Part shown: positions 18,296 to 26,124 of the stretch, in pieces
How the letters are laid out: each line of letters begins with the position of its first letter
Numbering within the stretch: position 1 is the stretch's first letter
Source of the DNA: Saccoglossus kowalevskii
Taxonomy: Eukaryota; Hemichordata; Enteropneusta; Harrimaniidae
Direction: 5' to 3'
Length of the DNA: 26,124 nt
Assembly (NCBI RefSeq): GCF_000003605.2
Contig: NW_003151757.1
Span: 169,502-195,625 of the forward strand
The notes under the pieces: generated by a model
What the model was told of the DNA's origin: nothing
What the model saw: the letters and a program-made list of their open reading frames with translations, nothing else
Database searches by the model: none
Made by a program: the position numbers and the translations under genes

Positions 18296-21200
18296 AATTA
18301 TCAAGTTATAGGCTCATTAAATCTGTGGAGAATATATGGTGTGTAATACGTTCACTACACTGTCGGTAAAGCGCCCGCCATCGATTATGTTTTTAGCAAT
18401 TGTTAGTTGGATTAGTTCAATATCTGATTTCGCTTGTTCGCAAATATTAAGTTCTTTAAACCTGTAACAGGTGAAAGGTTATGCATATAAGTTGAAAGAA
18501 TTGTAATAATTCAGAATATAATATTGTAGAATGTTGTTTAATTGCTTTTCTAATGCGAGATTCATTCCTTCGATACAGCTGACATTTGTGCTCATTTTTT
18601 CAACTATTTATTTATTTTAAGGATACATTAATAGATTATGTCAGGCGAATTTGGGTGTTGTAATATCGTGCAAACATCTAGTTTTAGATGTTGTGCATAT
18701 AAATGTTGTATAATATAATTGATCTATTCGTTATTTTTTTCTGTTTTGAATATGCATCTAATTTAATTATGAACTACATATATTTAGAGTTATTGTTGAT
18801 ATATTCATTTATAAAACTGATTTGTAATGTTCACATAACGAATACAACCAAATCCGAAAACAGATGCATCAAGAGATTGTTAATAAAAATGTACAATTTA
18901 ACTACGTACAAATATGTGTATACGAGGGTACGTGGTGTTGGATATAAGATCTCTTCATGGAGGGTCATATTTTATTGAAATGAATGTGCCCGCATAAATA
19001 TGTGTGTAACTGTGATACAAATGACATAAATGACTCTCAAAAACAGCATAGTTATTTTGTATTTGTTTTTTTGTTTTTTATTTGTTTTTACAACCTTGTC
19101 AAAAAGATGCTATGCTTTCCTGTCGTAGTTCCTTAAAGACGTTTTTGATTTGGATAGACGAAATAAATAAAAAAGAATGTAACAAACTGGCATAACTGCT
19201 CAAAAGTGTTATGTTGCTTAACGACTTCGTTCAGACTGACAACATACATCACAAGGACCCACGTTGACCATGTCGGAGCTGCATTCACTCACTGATGGTG
19301 CCTGAGAAGAAAACGCCAAATAAGTAAATTGAAGGAATAACAAGTCAGTTGGTGGCGCGAATGTTGCAGTGCAACGAATCGAAAGCAATCTAACGCCCAC
19401 CTATGTGTACAGACTAATAGTTTGAATGTAAACAATTGCATACTATACGTGTCACAAATGTAATCTATTGGCTTATGGATATGGTGCTTGAAACGTATTT
19501 GCGTTTTTCTCCACAAAAACAAACTACATCGAATGTGTCTTGTCTTATTCAATGATGTCAAGTCGATGAGCATGCGAAAGACATAAAAACTGCTCTAATC
19601 AAAGTAGTTCCGATAATAGAAGGACAATTTTAGAACATACCATTATTCAATAGTTGACACCTTTTAGACGATTTATTCCGAAAAAGTAATTATTCCAATT
19701 CAAAGACTGACATGTGTACAAATGGTTCAATGAACTGGGAATTGTGACCCAGAAATTATCAACCATCAGTCTAAAGGCGGTTTTTTCGTACATAGACACC
19801 TGTATTTGTTTGACCATAAGATTACAAATGGCTAAGTAGAGGCTTTTTAAATGTCTACAATTCATCAAAATCAAGCATTTCCCTCAGATTTTTGTCAGTC
19901 GGACATCAAGAGTCATTTATGCATGCCATTTTGCTTTTAGCATTAGATTTAAAATGATAAAATGGCAGTCATTTTGTACGAATTAATGCTGTTCCAGACT
20001 CATTTCTCTGATTTACCGTAATAGCAATTCCCAACTAAGTGCTGAATATATATATACAAACCAATTCCATTTCCATAAAATATAAAGTACATTATTTTCA
20101 ATTGATAGTTGTATTGTATGAACCTTATTAATCTGCCAAAACCTATATGATCACGTGTGTCCCACACGCTGTTTGTTTTTTAGAAAGTGAATTAAAAAAA
20201 ATCGTCTGTGACATTTTTAACGACTGTGACAATATTCGATATCCCCTGCTAGGCAGTTCACACTGTATAATTGCTTAGCATATTGTGTTATTTACCAAAT
20301 TCTCGCATCTAATTAAACATTTGTCGTTAACATGTATACTGCTTTAAATATTGATAGAACATACAGTAATCATATTAATGTCATCGCACTTTGAGGTTAT
20401 CTGTGTACATTGTTTACCACGTTGTCCGTTATGCAAATCATGGACAACAATTACAGGCCTTATTGTAGTATGTCCCCAGAGCAAAAAAAAAATCATGGCT
20501 TGTGGAAATGAAACGTATCTACACTTGTCCCAAAATTTGAATCATTATTTATGTGTGGTAAATTGTATAAAAATGTGGAGAAGTAGAGCAATGTTACATT
20601 TTATGAGTAACAATCTTTCCCAACACAACCAGCATTTAAGTGGAACAGCCGGTCGAAATGCAGACAGGTTATTGACATACAGTAAGTTTTGTTGCCAATA
20701 GATATTATTCACTATATATAAATAAATACTGCAATTGTAAAGGTAGGCGAAACGCTTGTGTCATGTAAATCAGATGTAAAACAGATGTCATCGGCTTGTT
20801 TGTCCATTCAGCTCAGATAAATATCCGAATATATATATTTATATGCGTTTGCTTACTAACAGCTAACAATACAAATCGAATTGATTGATTGATCAACCAT
20901 AAACATTAGCACTGCCTCGCTTCAGAATATGCTCTCATTTAATTGACACTACCGGGGGTGCATGACGTGATTGGTTGAAAAACAAATCGTCTCATTTACA
21001 TAAATTAATATTCATGAGCAATGAAAAACTCGTCATTTCAGTGAAACTGTTTCAAATGCTTGACTTATTTTATCACTAAGAGTTGAAATAAATATCGGAA
21101 AACTGATGTAAACGTGTTTTTGAGGCGCGTTTTTGACCAGAATCCAGCAAACTGTTGAAAATAACGACAGGTTTTTCTTTACCGTGATCATAACAAGTTG

Positions 21201-23159
21201 CGAAATTCATGGAGAATGCGTACTTTTGCACAACATTTCTCAACATTTGCTCAGTAACTTTTATCAGTGACAAGTTACCTAATTAGTAAGCATTTCGATA
21301 AGCCACAGTGTGTGTGTGTGTGTGAACGCAATAATAACACGGTAGAACTCAGGCTCCATCAAGAAATTGGGGCGTCAAACTGTTTGTTTTAAGAGCCTGT
21401 GTTTTTTCGACTTCGAAACGCTCCATTCAGATCGGTCGACACCCGCTGTGCCAATCCCCCGGGTCACTAATAAAATGGGGATAACAAAATATGATATAGT
21501 GCTATGACAATATTAGATGGAGAAATTTGCCATGAATTACATTGAACCATGATAAAAAAGAATCATCGGATTGAAAAGAAAGAAAGAGATGAAGAACAAA
21601 CACCCCCCCCCCCGAAATGAACCAAGATGAAACTCAAACCTGGACGTTTTTAATCACAGGCGGATTGATTTATCTTGGTGATTACACCTCGGATAAAGCA
21701 TTGCTACCATAAGGTAACATATCCGTCAGCGTTGCACCCCAAAACACGTTGTCGTGTTAGTTCGTTTGAAGATATTACTGATGCGTCGATAAGTTTGATG
21801 ATCAATAGCCTTCTCCATAATATTAAAATATTTGCCTTTGGTGATCACAACTGCATACAAAGATGGTACTATCAAACTAACAGGGTATCAGATTTGGGAA
21901 GGGCGAAGTTTTCACTGATGGACAGAGTGCAACATTTACATCATGCGTGTTGAAAAGTAATCCTTTGCTGTTGCGATGTATGCAAGACTATGACCAACTT
22001 ATGTTTTTTTAAACATCACTTCACCCATTAACGATCTACCTCTAGACGTGATAATTTCATCTCATTTGTGAAAAATCCGTCGTCAAAACTCTAAATTAAC
22101 CCGGAAGAATAAAACTAACCTTTGCACTAGCAGGGTTGTAACGTTCGGTTGACAAAATGGATGATACAATAGTACATCATACAGCGAATTTCACAAAATC
22201 ATTTTTTTTTTGCTTATTCCGATTACGTAAATTATTTTTGGTGATAACTCCAAAAGATAAGTCCCCAATTTTCAACAGAACAAACTGTTCATTGACCAGC
22301 CTCCAAATATACTAAATTTAACATATAACGTTTATTTATGAAGCCTTTTAAATTATTTATTTATGTCAAGCTCTGTTCGATTCAAACGGAACACAGTACC
22401 GGTCCATCAGCATATTGTGGAACACGGTCCATTCACGTAACAAAAGGTCACAGTTCATGTTGCGTTCGCGCACGATACAAATCGTCATAATGCCATAGAT
22501 TTGATTCGTTATGGGATTAATAATAGTTAATACTCGTTGTATTCCCAAACTTTACCATTAGAACCACCATTTCGACCACTCATGCGCAAGTGATCAGTGT
22601 TTGGGCGAGCGGTCGGTGTTTTCAATAAGCGAGCGAGAAAAGAAAGCGGTAAAAATGTGGTGGTTTTCCAGTCGGAAAATTAAGCAATAAGCGGGCGATG
22701 AAAAAGCGATAAAATAGGGAAAAATGAGTACTTTAACCCGTGAAGACCTGATAGGAAAAGTTGGTAGTACACGCGGGGAGGGAGTCGAGAGAGGGAACAG
22801 CCAACACGCCTTTACGAGGAAAACGTGTATTTACGTTATTGCATATAATATTAGGGTTTGAGAGATGCTGAATCCAATTCAAAAAAGTACACTAAATGAA
22901 CCGAAAAACGGGCGGTAGAGACACACCCATGCTGAATTTGATTTGCAAGTACTTAATCCATTTTAACACCTTGTTTACTCTATTGACATTGCCTGTTTAC
23001 CCTACAGGTTTAGTAACTGATAAGCCGTGTCGACACGGATTAAAAATCAGCTGTAAGCAAACATTTTCATATGAAGTTGGATCATTTCAATCAAGACTCG
23101 ATCATATTCATATAAACAATTTTATAATTGTATATATTTATTATTATTGTATGAACTGT
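18295..23159. other. Region between genes with no gene recognised
   Basis: About 4.9 kb of AT-rich sequence. It contains a short (TG)n at 21308..21324 and a poly-C run at 21602..21613. Scattered open frames of 60-116 codons on both strands lack domains, start context and splice partners. A somewhat GC-richer part lies at 22553..22810, with GAGCGGTCGG and GCGAGCGAG words but no recognised element. Confidence 0.5.
21602..21613 (+). repeat. Poly-C run
   Basis: Twelve C (CACCCC...CCGAAATG context), the fourth such tract in the window. Confidence 0.85.
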
Positions 23160-23545
23160 ATATATTATGAAGTTATTACGAGGATACTGCGAAGTTTGCA
23201 CGAAGACAGTACAGCGGTGTATCGACCGACGTGTAGCGGGTGTCGATGTGACGGCGTACTGTCTGAATGTATATATCCGAGTATTATACATCTTTTTCTC
23301 CCAGGAATACATCATGGGAATGCCGAAATCCAAACGTTTATAATAGATTGAGCAAACTTCTTTGTGTGGGGTCCGGTCAAACCCTGTGGCAGCCATGTTT
23401 TTTTTTGTATTATTAGAAGACGCTTACTCCCGTAATCGTTCCATATTTGGAATTCCCGTTTTCTAATATGACAGGATGAAAATACCCAGTGCAATACCGC
23501 ACGCTGTAACTTATGTCGTTACGGTGACATATGTATAATAATTAT
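23160..23545 (+). repeat. Dispersed foldback-containing repeat, copy 2
   Basis: Homologous to 10311..10713 over its whole length. The left part keeps GTTATTACGAGGATACTGCG and an inner palindrome (AGACAGTAC against GTACTGTCT), but the right arm is mutated to TATATCCGAGTATTATAC. The body shares AATACATCATGGGAATGCCG and TTCCATATTTGGAATTCC. A 151-codon open frame (22896..23351) runs across it and is rejected as a gene. Confidence 0.85.
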
Positions 23546-23984
23546 ATATATTGTATAACAGAATCAACACAATTTTTATTTAATAACTAATAAAGCATAA
23601 CGTAAAGAGTTACGTGATGGCATTTCAGTAAAACATGTCAAGACAGACAGACAGTTTGAATGCAGTTTATTAACAATCGCTTGTTCAATTATCATCTATA
23701 CATTGCATTATGCAAAACCTTTGTTTATACTTTATTTGACGGAAGTTTCAATGTTTTGTTTAAACATGTTTACCTCATTCTCACATTCGACGAGTGTATT
23801 ACTTGCTGTTAGTGTTGTAATGCACGAATTCAAGCGAATTCAGAAGTGCATCATTTCACCTGCTTATTTATGGGGAGACGTGGGAGTTTGACATTTGATA
23901 GTCCTACGAATTTGCATACAGACGGTATTTCTTTTCAATAAGAAGATTATCTATTTTACTCCCTTTTGCATAAGCGTACTCAAC

Positions 23985-24052
23985 ATGGCGGAGGAAGGCG
24001 AGACTAATGGTACATCTTCACTGGAGGATATCACTGACAATGCAGAAGATAT
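23985..24052 (+). CDS. Gene 2 exon 1, start codon to phase-2 donor
   Basis: ATG lies in CAACATGGCG, a good animal start context, with no in-frame ATG upstream. It encodes 22 codons, 7 of them acidic, plus AT of a split Ile codon. Donor GATAT|GTGAGT is strong. Confidence 0.7.
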
Positions 24053-25572
24053 GTGAGTACATGAAAGTGGGATGACCCGGCACAACATGCACAACAACGG
24101 CACAACAATTATATGCTTACACACATGTTTAAACCATCGACTGAAGTGCAAATTATTCAGGCACCTCCGCCAGCCATATTCATGTAAAACAAGTGATTGA
24201 CTAATGTGTTTAACGGTTTGTGATGGATTTTGTGTCGATCAGGCTTACTATTGAACCAAAATGTCCTTTCTCCCAAGATTAGTTAGCAAAGGAGTATGAC
24301 ATGGTTCAATGTTTTCATGACGATCTATTTCCGATTCACCGATACATCAATGTTACTGACCTATCAACAAGCTATACTGTTTACTACAAAACATTTCCCG
24401 GGCGATAATAACTTGAACACATTAACATAGTAAGACACATAGTATTCTTTTTTTAAATATGGGCAACGTGGCTACAGCTGATTGCTGAAGTGCCAGTGTG
24501 TATTAGTGAGCAACGTGTTGGTGACCGAAGAAGTGAATTATGCCATGTGTCATATGAACAAAACTCGTTAACATTCATTTACGTGGAACACATATCAATC
24601 ATTTCACGTTCTTAATATAACTGATACAAGTATTAAACTATATTCATTCTTTGTTGACAGATGGAAATATTTTAAAAAAGGGCTGAAAGAACTCGTAAGT
24701 CTAAGTGTAACCCATATTAAGTATCTTAAACATAACTTACATGATCAAAGTCAAATATTGTTGCCATATTTGATTTGTTTTACATAAATGTTATACACAG
24801 CAAAAGCCAAGAACACAATAATTGTTATTATCTTTAATTATTTTTATTTATTAATTGGAATTTAACTGTCATATATTCAGGACATATTTGCGATGGTTAT
24901 CAGTTATTTGTTGGTGTTATGAAATTTCACTCACTGAACTGTGGCTGTTACTACTCGTATTTCCGCTTCCCCATTCTGAAACGATCATGTCTGAATATGT
25001 TCTGCCATTTTCCTTCCCAGAGTTGTGATTGAACAATTAGTATAATATATATGCTCTTATCGAGTTTTCCTGATTTAAAGGGCGGTGGTCGTCCGCCACG
25101 CATGCGCGAGATATGGGTTTCATATAAACAAAGATGGCGGCTTTGACTGGTGTGCATACCAACGAATACAAACTGAGAGGTTACCAAGCTTTAATTAGAT
25201 CATTTTTTGTAATTGAAAGGTATTGAAGGGATCATAGACAGTAATTAGTGCAAGCCGCGCCAGGTTAAAACTCGTACTCATAATTTCATTGGAAGAGCGC
25301 ATTGGATTGCGGACAAATCTATGTTTATCAACACATATGTTGCGCAAACGTAGCGCGGCGACTACCGCCTTTTAATTTTATTTTTTTGTTTTTGTAAAAA
25401 CCGTTGCAGCGAGAGCGTTGCAATTGTTGCAAGAATGCCTCCACAACCAATGTTGCTACAGCAACAGCTGCCGCCGTGGTTCTTGTTGCGGTTATCGCTG
25501 GCATTATTGTTGCAGTTGTACTTGTCACTGGTACAACTGCAGAAATTTCAAGTAACGTAACAAACACTGCAA
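23985..25572 (+). CDS. Gene 2 (3'-partial): small membrane protein of unknown function, exons 1-3
   Basis: The three exons join in frame: 23985..24052, 24661..24694 and 25410..25572. They give 88 complete residues and then continue to the right. Residues 1-22 are acidic (Glu/Asp-rich). Residues 23-37 are basic and probably helical. Cys38, Cys40 and Cys41 form a cluster. Residues 49-73 are an Ala/Val/Ile membrane segment. Sequons occur at Asn43 and Asn83. The lack of a signal peptide and the positive charge before the helix suggest a cytosolic N-terminus. The short basic helix, Cys, and Ala/Gly/Val-rich segment faintly recall the start of the apolipoprotein-L membrane domain, but this is a guess and needs the missing exons. 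It is unrelated to gene 1 and transcribed in the same direction. Confidence 0.65.
24053..24660 (+). other. Gene 2 intron 1
   Basis: About 600 bp of AT-rich sequence. No repeat or exon recognised. Confidence 0.55.
24661..24694 (+). CDS. Gene 2 exon 2 (34 bp, phase 2-0)
   Basis: A micro-exon between TTTGTTGACAG and ACTC|GTAAGT. In phase 2 it reads Trp-Lys-Tyr-Phe-Lys-Lys-Gly-Leu-Lys-Glu-Leu, a basic amphipathic stretch. Both splice sites are strong and the phases fit the exons on either side, which is the main support. Confidence 0.65.
25075..25375 (+). mobile_element. TTAA-flanked MITE in gene 2 intron 2
   Basis: TTAA at 25075..25078 and 25372..25375 flank inverted ends: AGGGCGGTGGTCGTC on the left against AAGGCGGTAGTCGCC read from the right. 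The ends and the subterminal TTTCATATAAACAAAGATGG match the element at 14155..14287, so both belong to one family. It is about 293 bp with no transposase. Confidence 0.8.
25410..25572 (+). CDS. Gene 2 exon 3, Cys cluster and transmembrane segment
   Basis: The acceptor CCGTTGCAG and donor CTGCAA|GTAAGT enclose 54 codons plus one base (phase 0-1). It begins Arg-Glu-Arg-Cys-Asn-Cys-Cys-Lys-Asn-Ala-Ser-Thr-Thr, then about 25 Ala/Val/Ile/Leu residues, then a Ser/Thr/Asn-rich tail. The hydrophobic run is unbroken in this frame, while the opposite-strand frame is a mirror of it. Confidence 0.75.
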
Positions 25573-26124
25573 GTAAGTAGTTCATTACAACTTTTCCGTA
25601 CAGTAAAATCGACAACAAATATCAATTTTAAACTATTTATGTAAATAATGTTATCACAAATGTACAGATGCTAAAATAAATAAGCAATTATTTCTGGTGA
25701 AAGATTGAATGCTTCTAAATAAGCCCTAACAAGTAGAGAGAAGTGGACCGTAACTCGATTTCCGATATCAAAAAAACTGAATTTACATCCTAGTAAACAG
25801 TCATCAAATCACGTGTTGCACTTTGTATTTAAAAATATGATCGTATGAATAGTTGTCTATAGACTGTCTTTACATATATGAGGGTTAAAAAAACACCTGT
25901 TCGAAAAATACTACTTCTACTGGCCTACTAGTATCAAAAATGTATTCTACATTAACAAGTCGATGCCTAGATGGCTATCATGAACATATAAACTGACTTT
26001 TGAATTTGAGTTGTTCTACGAAGTTCGTCGGTCGAGTAACAACACGAGACACCACACGAGTCATCACACGAGTCATCACACGAGTCATCACACGAGTCAC
26101 CACAAGATTCACAACACGAGTCAT
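25573..26124 (+). other. Gene 2 intron 3 (start), runs out of the window
   Basis: AT-rich, no further exon recognised. It ends in the 12-bp minisatellite. The next exon should start in phase 1. Confidence 0.5.
26042..26124 (+). repeat. 12-bp minisatellite reaching the window edge
   Basis: About seven units of ACACGAGTCATC, the middle ones perfect and the outer ones changed (GAGACACC, AAGATTCACA). The array is cut by the right edge, so its full length is unknown. As 12 is a multiple of three, all frames stay open through it. Confidence 0.95.

Noticed and set aside
22896-23351. 151-codon open frame on the plus strand
   Set aside because: Its second half is the dispersed repeat also found at 10311..10713, where the frame is not kept. 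No domain or splice support.
25328-25618. 96-codon minus frame with an Ala/Thr/Val-rich stretch
   Set aside because: It mirrors the transmembrane exon of gene 2, which has both splice sites and matching phases on the plus strand.
1-26124. CRISPR arrays, operons, tRNA or rRNA genes
   Set aside because: The sequence is animal nuclear DNA in character. No regularly spaced repeats of the CRISPR type and no tRNA or rRNA signature were noticed by eye; a tRNAscan run would settle tRNAs.

Overview
The window looks like nuclear DNA of an invertebrate animal. It is AT-rich, it has no long open reading frames, and its coding signal consists of short exons with GT..AG borders, long introns full of simple and dispersed repeats, AATAAA poly(A) signals and MITE-like elements. 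The species cannot be named from what is visible. Two plus-strand genes can be assembled by following splice phase.

Gene 1 (466..18294, 5' end outside the window) encodes a modular lectin. Eight small exons (A-H, 466..7825), all multiples of three and all phase 1 at both ends, code for a Ser/Thr-rich mucin-like stalk. They are followed by three C-type lectin-like domains (CTLDs). Each CTLD is made of a 316-bp exon plus a 66-bp exon, with identical splice phases in all copies (8082..9368, 11428..12796, 16167..17736). Short Cys-containing linker exons follow each CTLD (9733..9779, 13435..13481, and the last exon at 18273 with the stop codon). A stalk-type mini-exon precedes CTLD2 (10740..10796). 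The corresponding one before CTLD3 (15835..15905) carries a net one-base deletion and can be used only by breaking the frame. No transmembrane segment is seen between the stalk and the stop, so the product is probably secreted if a signal peptide lies upstream.

The introns of gene 1 hold a 117-bp tandem duplication, paired intron blocks showing that exon-intron modules were duplicated, a foldback element with perfect 23-bp arms, a TTAA-flanked MITE, an insertion with a usable empty-site comparison, a (TA)n microsatellite and poly-C runs.

Between the genes (18295..23984) no gene can be supported. A second copy of the foldback repeat lies at about 23160..23545.

Gene 2 (23985..25572 and continuing to the right) starts with a well-placed ATG and shows three exons in compatible phase: an acidic N-terminus, a short basic exon, and an exon with a Cys cluster and a strong membrane segment. 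A second TTAA-flanked MITE ends 34 bases before the third exon. A 12-bp minisatellite runs off the right edge.
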